Positions 1-8,370 of a DNA stretch of 34,743 nucleotides are shown here, one piece after another; position 1 is the stretch's first letter; every line of letters starts with the position of its first letter. The stretch lies in NCBI GenBank assembly GCA_937974625.1, contig CALJVJ010000207.1:1-34743 (forward strand). Reading direction: 5' to 3'. Under the pieces are notes generated by a model that saw nothing but the letters and a program-made list of their open reading frames with translations, did no database searches and was not told the DNA's origin. The translations under genes were made by a program, and so were the position numbers. This DNA is from an uncultured Saprospiraceae bacterium. Lineage in GTDB: Bacteria > Bacteroidota > Bacteroidia > Chitinophagales > Saprospiraceae.

Positions 1-683
1 GAACCTATCGTTTGATAGGCAAAAGGGAATCCAGCCCATTCTTGCACATTGATAAAATAACGTAGGTGTAATTCATAAGCTATAATAGCTTGATAAATGG
101 ACTCCTCAAAGTCAAATCCACGAATGGGATGCTCAAAATAAATACTGCAAGCTGAGGTCCGTTTATACTTTTTAAAGTGATTTTCAATCGCCACTAGATA
201 ATTTTCTTCACATTTGCTATCCGCATCAAAACAAACAATGACCCCTCTTTTAACTTTTGCCATTGCAAAACGGTAACAGGCTTCGTCCATTCCTATCTTT
301 CTAGCTAAACCCACTCCACCAGATTTTTTAGGCAATTCTCCTTTATATAATACCCGAAATCGCATCCTTGGTCGACTATTTTTTTGGCTCCATGCTTCTG
401 CTTGTTCGAATATTTTTTGATTTAACTTTTTGGTTTTAGTAGTGTCAATTAAGGAATCATTTACCACCACGATTACTTCCACGTCACTTAAAGGCAGTTT
501 ACATTTCTTTATGGACATCAGGCTCAATAACAAATATTCTTCCTTGTAGGCAGGAATAACTACGACTATTCCTAAATTCTTGGATACTCGTTGATAAAAG
601 AAAGGTTCGTATAAGGCTTGTTTTTGTAAATATGGTGTCAAGTGGAAAACATTATTATGAAATAAATATTTATCTATTTGCAA
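1..683 (-). CDS. Family 2 glycosyltransferase, 3' part cut by the window edge
   Basis: The reading frame is open on the minus strand from about 683 to the window start, giving about 227 residues. It opens a GT-A type fold with the motif VVVIPAYKEEYLL, followed by a VIVVVNDS strand, then GGVGLARKIGMDEA and the metal/nucleotide-sugar site CFDADSKCEENYL (DAD is the DxD motif). Near the edge it reads FPFAYQTIGS, which resembles other Bacteroidota GT2 proteins. Such enzymes move a sugar from a nucleotide-sugar to an acceptor at the cytoplasmic membrane; the substrate cannot be read here. No ATG lies ahead of the fold. The start is placed at TTG 683-681, and other non-ATG starts are possible. It is divergent from the exported protein at 787, about 100 bases away. 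The fold assignment is firm; the start is uncertain. Confidence 0.8.
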   Translation of the reverse strand, partial: MQIDKYLFHNNVFHLTPYLQKQALYEPFFYQRVSKNLGIVVVIPAYKEEYLLLSLMSIKKCKLPLSDVEVIVVVNDSLIDTTKTKKLNQKIFEQAEAWSQKNSRPRMRFRVLYKGELPKKSGGVGLARKIGMDEACYRFAMAKVKRGVIVCFDADSKCEENYLVAIENHFKKYKRTSACSIYFEHPIRGFDFEESIYQAIIAYELHLRYFINVQEWAGFPFAYQTIG

Positions 684-710
684 AATAAAGCAATAGTGAA
701 CGAAGCAACT

Positions 711-718
711 TATCTTTG
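711..718 (+). promoter_or_regulatory. Candidate -7 box (TATCTTTG) for the gene at 787
   Basis: TATCTTTG matches the Bacteroidota -7 consensus TAnnTTTG and lies 68 bases before the ATG at 787. No TTTG -33 box is found at the usual spacing of about 19 bases, so this is a single-box match in AT-rich DNA. Confidence 0.3.
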
Positions 719-786
719 TTAAATTATTTTATAAAAAATAAAACAACAACTCTAACATTTTATAAAATCACTAAATTAATATCCCG

Positions 787-1821
787 ATGAAAAAAATTTA
801 CCTCTTTCTTATTTTAGGAATTGCTTTTCAGGCAAATCTATTTGCACAAGATGTTCCACAGGAACAAAAAGTGGTGATTACAAAAATTGGAGCGACCTGG
901 TGTCCTAATTGCGGTACTCAAGCATGGGACAATTTTACTGAACTTAATAACGAATACGCAGATAAAGCAGTCATTTTAAGTATACATCCTAGCAGTTCTA
1001 GTCAATTACATTCTCCTGAATCTAAAGACTTTTCCAATAACCTTCCGGGTGCATTTGGTCAGCCATTGTTTTATGTACACCGTACGAAATATACCACAGG
1101 AAATATATTAGAAAATGCTGGAACGGAAGTGGAAACAGCTAAAAATGCAAGTCCTGTAGTAAATGCAGGTATAACTGCATCCATCAAGGATAATAATTTG
1201 GAAGTCAAGACAAAAGTTTTATTCTTCCAAGAAGGAAACGGGGACTATTACCTTTCTTTATTAATTGTAGAAGACGGTGTAATAGAGGATCAATCAAATC
1301 GTGGAAGTGATGCCAATCACAAAAAAATCCTTCGTTCTTCCATGGCGGGTACTTTTGGAAATGTTATCGCCAATGGAACCATTAGCGCCAATACTGAATT
1401 TAATTTTACCGATACGAAAGCTATCGATGCAGGATGGAACACCGAGAATTTAGAAGTAGCGGCTATTATTTGGAAAAAGGTAGGCGATACTTATGAGTTC
1501 GAAAATGCCAACTTTGTAGATGCATCTTTTTCTACTTCTGTTAATTATTTAGAAACAGCGGGTGTTAATTTAACCGTCGCACCAACTATCATACAAGAAA
1601 GTGCTACGATTACGCTTGATTCACCAGTATCATTGGATCAAGCCAACTTAGCAATTTATAATACAGCGGGTCAGCAAGTATCGACTATATTTTCTGGAAC
1701 AGTTGGACAAGGAATTCAAAACTTTACTATTCAGAAAAGTGATTTAAAAAGTAGTGGAGTCTACTTTTTGCAAATGGAAAGCAATGGAAGTATAATAAGT
1801 AGAAAATTAGTAGTTGAATAA
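787..1821 (+). CDS. Exported thioredoxin-like (Omp28-related) protein with T9SS type A tail
   Basis: This 344-residue protein starts with a typical signal peptide (about 1-20, ending FA before Q21). Residues 28-43 hold a thioredoxin-like strand and a CxxC site, GATWCPNCG (Cys39, Cys42). The region to about 270 resembles Omp28-related outer-surface proteins of Bacteroidota. The last ~75 residues form a T9SS type A sorting domain, recognisable by the strand YNTAGQQVSTI and by GVYFLQMESNGS followed by a basic-hydrophobic end. It should cross the outer membrane by type IX secretion and be anchored or released there. The CxxC suggests a disulfide or redox role outside the cell, but activity is not shown. 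It stands alone between a divergent glycosyltransferase and a separate downstream gene. Confidence 0.82.
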   Translation: MKKIYLFLILGIAFQANLFAQDVPQEQKVVITKIGATWCPNCGTQAWDNFTELNNEYADKAVILSIHPSSSSQLHSPESKDFSNNLPGAFGQPLFYVHRTKYTTGNILENAGTEVETAKNASPVVNAGITASIKDNNLEVKTKVLFFQEGNGDYYLSLLIVEDGVIEDQSNRGSDANHKKILRSSMAGTFGNVIANGTISANTEFNFTDTKAIDAGWNTENLEVAAIIWKKVGDTYEFENANFVDASFSTSVNYLETAGVNLTVAPTIIQESATITLDSPVSLDQANLAIYNTAGQQVSTIFSGTVGQGIQNFTIQKSDLKSSGVYFLQMESNGSIISRKLVVE

Positions 1822-1870
1822 TACATTCATTTAGAAGTTGTTTAAGAATTATTGATGAAGATAGAAGTAT

Positions 1871-1905
1871 CAGAAAACGGTTCTTAAAACTGGTTTAGTT
1901 TTCTG
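1871..1905 (+). terminator. Weak hairpin after the thioredoxin-like gene
   Basis: CAGAAAAC at 1871-1878 pairs with GTTTTCTG at 1898-1905 around a 19-base loop, 50 bases after the stop at 1821. There is no long T run behind it, so it may be only an mRNA 3' structure. Confidence 0.3.
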
Positions 1906-1960
1906 GTTTTCACAGTCAATTAAATAGTTTTTATACAACTTCTTTGAATAGAATTTTAAT

Positions 1961-2037
1961 AAAAAAGGGTTTTAGAAAGGATAGTTTGTTAATTATTTAC
2001 AAAAATTAGCAAATGTCCAATCTTAAAACCCTTTTTT
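1961..2037 (+). terminator. Long-loop inverted repeat ending in a T run
   Basis: AAAAAAGGGTTTTA at 1961-1974 is the perfect reverse complement of TAAAACCCTTTTTT at 2024-2037, with 49 bases between. The right arm ends in six T. It could end transcription from the gene at 787, although the loop is far longer than in a standard terminator; alternatively it is a pair of mobile-element-like ends. Confidence 0.4.
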
Positions 2038-2040
2038 CGT

Positions 2041-2048
2041 TACATTTG
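2041..2048 (+). promoter_or_regulatory. Candidate -7 box (TACATTTG) for the gene at 2117
   Basis: TACATTTG fits TAnnTTTG, starts four bases after the T run of the preceding inverted repeat, and lies about 70 bases before the ATG at 2117. No TTTG box was found 19 bases upstream. Confidence 0.35.
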
Positions 2049-2116
2049 GGTGTATCATTTTTCAGTAGTTGCTTCTTTTAGTTTACTGCTGATTTTTTTA
2101 GAAAAATAAATTAATT

Positions 2117-2485
2117 ATGAAAATCAAATTTTTATTCTCCTTCGCTTTATTATCACTTTTATTTGTTAGCACAACAGATGCCTCAACTATCATTCATGAC
2201 CCTTCTGGAACTTACGATTTTGAAGTGACTGATATTCCTGACCAAGCGGATGTCAAAGGCACAATGGTTGTTAGCAAAGAAAATGGAGCAGTTAAAGTTA
2301 CTTTCTCCTCTAGTGCTGGCGAACTCGAGTTACAAGATGCCAAATTAGATGGCCATAAATTAACAGGAAAATTTGAAGTACAAGGTGTTTTAATTAAATT
2401 AAAAGGCACTTTTACTAGTAAAGGTTTTGAAGGACAACTCGATACTGAATTTGGTGCAATGGGTATTTCTGGTACTTTGAGATAA
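2117..2485 (+). CDS. Small secreted beta-rich protein, function unknown
   Basis: This 122-residue protein has a clear signal peptide (about 1-22, hydrophobic run FLFSFALLSLLFVS). The mature part is a series of short alternating strands rich in Gly, Thr and charged residues (GTYDFEVTD, GTMVVSKENG, LTGKFEVQG, KGTFTSKGFEGQLD, ending GISGTLR). This looks like a small beta-barrel or sandwich similar to modules found alone or attached to other exported Bacteroidota proteins. There is no lipobox, no T9SS tail and no catalytic motif, so it is probably periplasmic. It precedes the ABC ATPase gene, but a separate promoter overlaps its 3' end, so the two need not be one operon. Confidence 0.7.
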   Translation: MKIKFLFSFALLSLLFVSTTDASTIIHDPSGTYDFEVTDIPDQADVKGTMVVSKENGAVKVTFSSSAGELELQDAKLDGHKLTGKFEVQGVLIKLKGTFTSKGFEGQLDTEFGAMGISGTLR

Positions 2486-2505
2486 CTTTAAAACCATTAC
2501 ATTTG
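2476..2505 (+). promoter_or_regulatory. Bacteroidota promoter with -33 and -7 boxes for the ABC ATPase gene
   Basis: TTTG at 2476-2479 and TACATTTG at 2498-2505 are 18 bases apart, close to the TTTG-N19-TAnnTTTG consensus. The -33 box overlaps the last codons of the gene at 2117. The expected transcription start is near 2510, just before the hairpin at 2513. Confidence 0.5.
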
Positions 2506-2512
2506 TATCAAA

Positions 2513-2545
2513 AATTATCCAGTGACGGCAAGTCACTGGATAATT
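2513..2545 (+). repeat. Perfect 14-bp stem with 5-base loop in the ABC ATPase leader
   Basis: AATTATCCAGTGAC at 2513-2526 and GTCACTGGATAATT at 2532-2545 are exact reverse complements around GGCAA. No T run follows, so this is not a classical intrinsic terminator. If the promoter at 2476-2505 is used, the stem would sit at the extreme 5' end of the ABC ATPase mRNA, where such stems often protect from decay. It may also be a copy of a dispersed palindromic repeat. Confidence 0.6.
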
Positions 2546-2573
2546 CTATCCGCTTTTCAATTTTAAAGTCTTT

Positions 2574-3227
2574 ATGCTCAAAGCTACCAATATCCAAAAA
2601 TCCTATGACAAGCTACATGTTTTAAAAGGAGTTGATTTCTCAGTAGGTAAAGGAGAAATTGTTTCTATTGTAGGAAAGTCAGGTGCCGGAAAATCCACTT
2701 TATTGCACATTATTGGTACGTTGGATAAACCTGATAAAGGAAGTGTCTTATTTAATGGCAAAGAAATCTCCACCCTTAATGCTAAGGACTTAGCATCTTT
2801 TCGCAACCAACATATTGGTTTTATTTTTCAGTTCCATCATTTATTGCCTGAATTCACTGCTTTGGAAAATGTCTGTATCCCGGGTTTTATTTTAAAAACA
2901 CCAGAAAATCAGGTAAGAAAAAAGGCTAGAGAATTACTAGATTATTTAGGTCTTTCAGACCGCCTTAATCATAAACCCAGTCAGTTATCGGGTGGAGAAC
3001 AACAAAGAGTAGCTGTTGCAAGAGCGCTTATTAATGACCCTGGAATTATTTTTGCAGATGAACCTAGTGGAAATTTAGATTCCGCCTCTTCCAAAGAATT
3101 ACATCAATTACTGTTTCAACTTCGAGACGATTTTCAACAAACCTTTGTCATCGTTACCCATAATGAAGAATTGGCGGAAATGAGTGATAGAAAAGTGGAA
3201 ATGCAGGATGGTCTGTTGGTTGTGTGA
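2574..3227 (+). CDS. ABC transporter ATP-binding protein, LolD/MacB-like
   Basis: This 217-residue protein is a single complete ABC ATPase domain: Walker A GKSGAGKST (34-42), Q-loop FQFHHLLPEF (Q86), signature LSGGEQQRVAVARAL (138-152), Walker B IIFADEPSGNLD (158-169) and a switch histidine in FVIVTHNEELA. The short length, and the glutamate-glutamine-rich LSGGEQQRV together with DEPSGNLD, are typical of the LolD/FtsE/MacB branch. This branch powers extraction of lipoproteins or other substrates from the inner membrane, or mechanotransmission, rather than import. The permease partner is not adjacent, so lolD is likely but not proven. It has its own promoter and 5' hairpin. Confidence 0.85.
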   Translation: MLKATNIQKSYDKLHVLKGVDFSVGKGEIVSIVGKSGAGKSTLLHIIGTLDKPDKGSVLFNGKEISTLNAKDLASFRNQHIGFIFQFHHLLPEFTALENVCIPGFILKTPENQVRKKARELLDYLGLSDRLNHKPSQLSGGEQQRVAVARALINDPGIIFADEPSGNLDSASSKELHQLLFQLRDDFQQTFVIVTHNEELAEMSDRKVEMQDGLLVV

Positions 3228-3330
3228 TAGGTGATTAGTAAGGAAAGATAATTAGGATAAAATTTCTGGGAGTTTTTTTGATGACCGCTGAAAATTAATA
3301 GTGTGTTGATATTAGGCACTTTTAAAAGAG

Positions 3331-3353
3331 GCGGATTAACAATCCGCGTTACT
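3331..3353 (+). repeat. Palindromic repeat abutting the rlmH start (copy A)
   Basis: GCGGATT (3331-3337), AAC, AATCCGC (3341-3347) form a perfect 7-bp stem, followed by GTTACTT that runs into the rlmH ATG at 3355. The same sequence with few changes occurs twice at 31042-31097, so this is a dispersed intergenic element. Confidence 0.65.
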
Positions 3354-3354
3354 T

Positions 3355-3828
3355 ATGAAAATAGAATTCTGGACAATTGGTAAAACCAATGAAACCTACC
3401 TAAAAAATGGAATGGCTATCTTTGAAAAAAGAATCAAACGATATTTAAAATTAGAAGCTGTTTTAATTACCGACGTAAAGAACGCTAAAAATCTAAAGCC
3501 TCAACAGGTCAAACAAAAAGAAGGCGAAAAAATACTTGCTAAACTCAAAAACGGAGACTTTTTAATTTTATTGGACGAAAAAGGAAAACATTTCACCTCC
3601 GTAAAATTTGCCAGATTTATAGAACAGCAACTCAACCAATCTCATCACCGCATCATTTTTTTAGTCGGTGGCTCCTATGGTTTTTCCGATACTGTTTATC
3701 AAAGGTCTAACTATAAAATCGCCTTATCCGAAATGACTTTCTCCCACCAAATGGTCCGGCTTTTCTTCTTAGAACAATTTTATAGAGCTATGACTATTCT
3801 TAGGAATGAACCTTATCATAATGTTTAA
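3355..3828 (+). CDS. rlmH: 23S rRNA (pseudouridine(1915)-N(3))-methyltransferase RlmH
   Basis: The 157-residue length and sequence match the RlmH (YbeA) family of SPOUT methyltransferases. Diagnostic pieces are the N-terminal strand MKIEFWTIGKT, the central FLILLDEKGKHFTS, the SAM-binding knot loop IFLVGGSYGFSDTVY (104-110 is VGGSYGF), and the C-terminal SEMTFSHQMVRLFFLEQFYRA ending in the family's invariant NEPYHN motif. The enzyme methylates N3 of pseudouridine 1915 in helix 69 of 23S rRNA on the assembled 70S ribosome. The ATG at 3355 is fixed by the conserved N-terminus. It sits seven bases after a palindromic repeat, which could fold over the initiation region. A convergent terminator follows. 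Confidence 0.95.
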   Translation: MKIEFWTIGKTNETYLKNGMAIFEKRIKRYLKLEAVLITDVKNAKNLKPQQVKQKEGEKILAKLKNGDFLILLDEKGKHFTSVKFARFIEQQLNQSHHRIIFLVGGSYGFSDTVYQRSNYKIALSEMTFSHQMVRLFFLEQFYRAMTILRNEPYHNV

Positions 3829-3843
3829 TTAGGTCTAACTATA

Positions 3844-3894
3844 AAATTGTGTGATTGCATAATTACATTATGCACATTTACAATCACACAATTT
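3844..3894. terminator. Bidirectional terminator between rlmH and the convergent surface protein
   Basis: AAATTGTGTGATTG (3844-3857) pairs perfectly with CAATCACACAATTT (3881-3894). The intervening bases hold a second stem, TGCATAAT with ATTATGCA. T runs flank the structure on both strands, and it lies between two convergent genes. Confidence 0.6.
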
Positions 3895-3950
3895 TTACAT
3901 TAGTTACCTGGTCAATATACTTACAACTTACCACTCACAACTCACAACTA

Positions 3951-6900
3951 CTACCGCCTTATCTCTAGAAATCCGCTATGCTGTTTTCCTTCCCCTGTAT
4001 CGAATATGTAAAAATAGGTACCATCGGGTAATAATTCGCCTCGTCTTCCCCAATTGCCATTCCATTCATTTTTGTATCCATCCATTTCATAGACGGTATT
4101 TCCCCATCGATTGAAGATTTTAACACTATTATTAGGATAATCTTCGATACCATCGATTTGAAATACATCATTCACTCCATCTCCATTTGGAGACAAACCC
4201 GTATATATAATGAAATCTCGGCTACTTACACAATTTACAAAAATCGTAACGGTTGCTGTATCACAAACAGTTTCATTACAGATAGCATAGTCGAACGTTT
4301 CTGGAATCGAATCATTACAATAATCTGTTACTGGGACGTACCGAATAGTGCCATCTAGATTAAAAGTTGCAATGCCATTTTCAGGAAAAGTAACTAATTC
4401 CATGCTTTCGATAGTAGAAAAAATATCATTTCCTAATGCATTTAGTACTATTGGTTCATTCAATCCTGTTGAAGTAGAGTCATCAACAGCTGCAAAATCG
4501 GGAAAAGGTGTTTCCCCACTTGAAACAATTATAACAAGGGTAATGGTATCACAAAATCCAAAGACATCACAAACTTCAATACAAGCTGTATCTGTACCTA
4601 ATTCTACCCCAATATAATCAATACAACCATCGGTTCCTTCGATATCGAACATCACCATTTCGCCATTTTTCTCTGGACAAATATCTCTGACTGATTGAAA
4701 AGGAGTAGGCAGTCCTTCAAAGGTGATACAAGACTCCCCCATCTCATTGACTTCAATGGTATCTCTTATAACCAAATCTTCATCACAAGCGGGCGCGTTT
4801 ATCGCAACAATTAAGGTATCTTGACAATTTTCGCTATTCCTAAAAATTAGTTGATGGGTCGCTGCAGTTGTAAAGGTCAACATACTTCCATTGTCGTTAT
4901 CACAAGCGGAAACAATCCCTGAAAAAGCAGCGCCATTATCTGTAATTGCATAGGTTAGCAAACTGTCATAGTTCAATGGAACACAAATAGAAAAATCTTC
5001 ACATCCAGCCACTTCCATTGAAAAAGTATCCAAATCAATAAAAGAAGGACAGTCCATTGGTTGTGGCAAAACAATAACTTGAATAGTTAAATTTATTATC
5101 GTATCATTTTCACCTTCACTTCCAGTAATATCTTTAATAGTGATTATATAGCAAGCCTCATCGGTTCCTGCTTCAATCCCTTCGATGTTAACTTGGTCAT
5201 TATTTGAAGATAAATCAATTGTGGCATTTCCATCCATTTCATTTGGGCATTGATTCACGGAAATTGTGAAATCATCTCCAAATATATCTGATAAGGAAAT
5301 AGAGTCTAACTCCCCTATTTGAACCTCAACCACTATTGTTGTATCTCTACCAACCCGCTCATCACAAGGCAACATTATATTTAAAGTATCAGAACAAGTA
5401 GTTTTTTTATCAATTAAAATCAATTCGTGTGCTCCTGATTCAAACGAGACTAAAGTCCCCGTAGGAGTTAACCTTGTATTTAAATCAAGTGTTGTCGTTG
5501 AACTGGTTAAAGGCGTTTCTATGGTCATTTCGCCATAACTATTAGCAGCCAAACCACCCTCAATTATTAAAATATCTGTATCAATTGTCCAAGTTCCTAA
5601 TTCATCCCAAGTATTCATGGAATCTACTAGAGCAGTGATATTTTGAAATTCACCTGTAAAGGTTTGACCATTTAAGGACCAATCCCTTAATAAATAAGGG
5701 CCAAAATCTCCTCTTCCAGGTAACGTAAAATAAGTAAAAGCATATAGGGTATCAAATTGACAGCCTGTGATACTTTCCATATAAGAGGTACCATCTAAAA
5801 ACAGAGAGTAATTTACCATACTATCTAAAGGTACGGGTAAACATATTTCTCCACTTTCTTGACAATTAATGGTGTCTAAAATTACATCTTGTCCTAATTC
5901 TGTTAAAAGTCCTAAGGTACAATCATCTAGTGCTCCAATGATGATTGAAGCGCTTTGTATACAATCATTGGCATCCGTAATCATAAGCTCATATACGCCA
6001 TTTTCTAGACCACTTATAGATTGGTCATTACTACCATTGCTCCATGCGTACGTATAAGGCATACTTCCACCTGAAACCACTGAACTTATGCTTCCTTCTC
6101 CCGGTTCGGTATCTTCATCGGCTGTTAATTCAATAATAATAGGATTAGCATCCGGCAATAAAGCACTTACTGCCATCATACATCCGTTGGCATCCGTTAT
6201 TGTCACCATGTAATTTCCAGTTGGTATATTATCCAAGTTCAAAGTAGTATCACCTGTTTCCCATATAAAAGAATAAGGTGCCAAGCCTGTAAGCGGCGTT
6301 ACTCTCAACCCTCCAGTACTATCTCCTGGACAATTTGGGGCTTTCATATCTAGCATGACATCAATGGCAGGACAATCCGCATGACTTATGATAATGGATT
6401 GAGAAATTTCACATCCATTCGCATCTGTAACCGTCAGCATATAGGTACCTACTTCAAGGTTAGTTTGTAAAGAATCCATCGAACCATTACTCCATTCAAA
6501 TTGAAATGGGCCAGTACCTCCCGCAAAAATAGGCGTAGCGGAGCCATCAGCAGAGATTGCATCTGTTGCATCCATTTTATCTATACCTAGAAATAACTGC
6601 ATTGGTTCGGTGATGGTTACTTCCACTGAAATCATTGCGCCAGTAGCATCTGTTAAAGTCAATTGATAGTCGCCAGCCTCTAAATTCTCTATAGTCGAAC
6701 TTGTATCTAAAGTGTTCCAGTTATAAATATATGGAGGCGTTCCTCCATTTCCTTTTGCCACAATTAATCCATCAGTTAGCCCAAAACAGGAAATATCTTG
6801 TTGGACTATCTGTACCCCTAAGTCAACTGAATCGGTTGGGTTTTCAACCTCCATTTTAGGTTCACAAGCTATACCTGTTCCTCTTATACCAATCGGCGTA

Positions 6901-7445
6901 TCCGCCAAATTATACCCAGCAACGGTAATTTGTTGACCAACATTTGCATCTTGAGCATTAGGTGGAAAAAATGGGTCAGAAAAATTATTCATCAACGTAA
7001 TGCTGCCAATATTACAGGATAAGGAATTTTTCATTACAAATAAATTGACCTTCATACCTTTTTCAAAAGGTATTTTATCCGTTCCTTGAGCACCTAAGCC
7101 AATAGAAATATAATCAAACCCAGGTGCCTCCGTTGGCTGTACAACCGTGCTGGTTTCAAAAAATACCACCTGGTCGATTAAGTTAATAATGGTATCAATA
7201 CCAAAATTACCAGTTGGTGCTTTTATGGTAAACTGAGCAGTACTCACTATGTTGAAAGGAAAATTCCAGGTAGTGTCAGGAATCATAGATACCATTATGT
7301 CCCCATTCTCCAATTGATCTAGCTCAAGGTCAATTAAGCACTGACTAGTATCACTATTGGAGCTGATTCCTGTAAAGGCTAGCAAATTAAAGTTGGCTAA
7401 CCCTAATAAAAAAATGATAAAAAATAATCTTTTTAAAGTGTCCAT
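3951..7445 (-). CDS. Large surface protein: novel N-domain, four SprB repeats, T9SS type B tail
   Basis: This 1164-residue protein has a signal peptide (about 1-24). Residues ~35-190 are a domain shared with the products at 8371 and 14832 (here NIVSTAQFTIKAPTGNFG, GFDYISIGLG, ANVGQQITVAGYNL). Four SprB-type repeats follow at about 217-282, 283-356, 361-432 and 436-505, each with GG/GxxPYxYxWSNG and a closing TITDANGC. The middle (510-1070) is Cys/Asp/Thr-rich Ig- or cadherin-like sequence, including VDDSTSTGLNEPIVLNALGN near 990. The last ~90 residues are a gliding-motility-type CHU_C domain (LSPNGDGVNDVFQI, FNRWGNTVYE, LPDGTYFYIFD), the T9SS type B signal. It is probably an adhesin or matrix protein on the cell surface; the ligand is unknown. 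Confidence 0.88.
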   Translation of the reverse strand: MDTLKRLFFIIFLLGLANFNLLAFTGISSNSDTSQCLIDLELDQLENGDIMVSMIPDTTWNFPFNIVSTAQFTIKAPTGNFGIDTIINLIDQVVFFETSTVVQPTEAPGFDYISIGLGAQGTDKIPFEKGMKVNLFVMKNSLSCNIGSITLMNNFSDPFFPPNAQDANVGQQITVAGYNLADTPIGIRGTGIACEPKMEVENPTDSVDLGVQIVQQDISCFGLTDGLIVAKGNGGTPPYIYNWNTLDTSSTIENLEAGDYQLTLTDATGAMISVEVTITEPMQLFLGIDKMDATDAISADGSATPIFAGGTGPFQFEWSNGSMDSLQTNLEVGTYMLTVTDANGCEISQSIIISHADCPAIDVMLDMKAPNCPGDSTGGLRVTPLTGLAPYSFIWETGDTTLNLDNIPTGNYMVTITDANGCMMAVSALLPDANPIIIELTADEDTEPGEGSISSVVSGGSMPYTYAWSNGSNDQSISGLENGVYELMITDANDCIQSASIIIGALDDCTLGLLTELGQDVILDTINCQESGEICLPVPLDSMVNYSLFLDGTSYMESITGCQFDTLYAFTYFTLPGRGDFGPYLLRDWSLNGQTFTGEFQNITALVDSMNTWDELGTWTIDTDILIIEGGLAANSYGEMTIETPLTSSTTTLDLNTRLTPTGTLVSFESGAHELILIDKKTTCSDTLNIMLPCDERVGRDTTIVVEVQIGELDSISLSDIFGDDFTISVNQCPNEMDGNATIDLSSNNDQVNIEGIEAGTDEACYIITIKDITGSEGENDTIINLTIQVIVLPQPMDCPSFIDLDTFSMEVAGCEDFSICVPLNYDSLLTYAITDNGAAFSGIVSACDNDNGSMLTFTTAATHQLIFRNSENCQDTLIVAINAPACDEDLVIRDTIEVNEMGESCITFEGLPTPFQSVRDICPEKNGEMVMFDIEGTDGCIDYIGVELGTDTACIEVCDVFGFCDTITLVIIVSSGETPFPDFAAVDDSTSTGLNEPIVLNALGNDIFSTIESMELVTFPENGIATFNLDGTIRYVPVTDYCNDSIPETFDYAICNETVCDTATVTIFVNCVSSRDFIIYTGLSPNGDGVNDVFQIDGIEDYPNNSVKIFNRWGNTVYEMDGYKNEWNGNWGRRGELLPDGTYFYIFDTGEGKQHSGFLEIRR

Positions 7446-8079
7446 AGAAAGGAGTAATTAGAAAATTCTAATTTTAATTAGATTTTAAATGATTGGCATT
7501 TAGAAGTAGTAACTACTATTTCTAAAGACTTTGAATCATTTAATACTAGGTTTATAAAACTATTTTACAAATTCAATTTTGTAGCCCTGCCTTATAAAGC
7601 AAGGCTTTTTGGTGGTTTTCTTTTATTGAGATGTGGTCAAAGATTGGTAAGTAGGTCTTTCTGAAAGCTAAATTGGTAGGTATAAAAAATTACTTTTTCT
7701 TAATTGAGTATTAATCTTTAATAATTAGATTACAATAAATAGACCAATTTATAATATGAATAAAAAATATTTATTTTTTTCTAAAAATTACACTTTAGCA
7801 TGGTTCTTGAAGCCACCCTATTGTACGTCAGGGTAAAGGTGATATGTAATCATTTATTACTCTATGCAATAATGAGTCAACAAATTATATTCCATACAAA
7901 CAACCATATTCCAAAATTTATTACCAAACTCCCTGCGTACACTTTTTTTCTCTTTCCAATTTTTTCCTTAAATCATATTAGCAACTAAATAATACTCAAG
8001 TTCAAGCATAAAGCTTCTACTCAAAGCCTATTCCGATGAATTTTGGAGTTTTAAACCTTCTACAGAAGGAATTTTGAAC
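7446..8079. other. Non-coding divergent region between two surface-protein genes
   Basis: No convincing gene is present. A small inverted repeat, AGTAGT with ACTACT, lies near 7505-7517. A hairpin AGCCCTGC (7583-7590) with GCAAGGCT (7599-7606), one mispair, is followed by TTTT and could end a short plus-strand transcript. The 62-codon frame at 7800-7988 has no family features or initiation context and was not called. Promoters for both flanking genes should lie here, but no TAnnTTTG pair was found. Confidence 0.5.
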
Positions 8080-8244
8080 TTAGTAACGGCAAAACAATAA
8101 CTCCGCCATTTGGGCGGTCTCTTTTGTCCTCATTTTTCCTTTAAAATCAGTCATAGTATCAACAATACTCCTTCTTTTAAAGAAAAACTGAGAACAAAAT
8201 AGCCTCCCCCAAATTGACGGACTTATTATTTCGTCGTTACTTAA
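8080..8244. repeat. Long imperfect foldback element (~65-bp arms)
   Basis: The left arm (about 8080-8146) and right arm (about 8175-8244) are reverse complements with roughly four in five positions matched by eye plus a few one- to two-base gaps. Anchors, read outward to inward, are GTAACG, AATAA, TCCG, TTTGGG, TTTTGT and the exact TTTAAAA. The best 25-base block (8122-8146 with 8175-8199) has three mismatches. The 28-base apex holds AGTAT/ATACT. The whole 165 bases would fold to a single rod in DNA or RNA. It resembles a MITE-like or foldback element, or a structured leader of the downstream gene. No transposase is nearby. Confidence 0.7.
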
Positions 8245-8370
8245 TATTCATTTTAGGACTTAAAAACTATCAACATTTAAAATTTGTTGGTCCTAAAAAG
8301 TTTGGCTTTTAAGTGCTTAATGTCAATCCGCAAAAGATTGATTACTTTTTTTTTGAGAAAATACCCCTTG

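Noticed and set aside
4158-6057. Several short plus-strand frames inside the 1164-residue surface gene
   Set aside because: They are shadows of the repeat-rich minus-strand coding sequence.
7800-7988. 62-codon plus-strand frame in the divergent region
   Set aside because: No family features, odd composition, no initiation context, and it lies in AT-rich non-coding DNA beside a foldback.
8284-8370. Upstream TTG start adding 29 residues to the type B surface protein
   Set aside because: It would place a basic, unconserved stretch before the signal peptide; ATG at 8371 or 8383 fits export.
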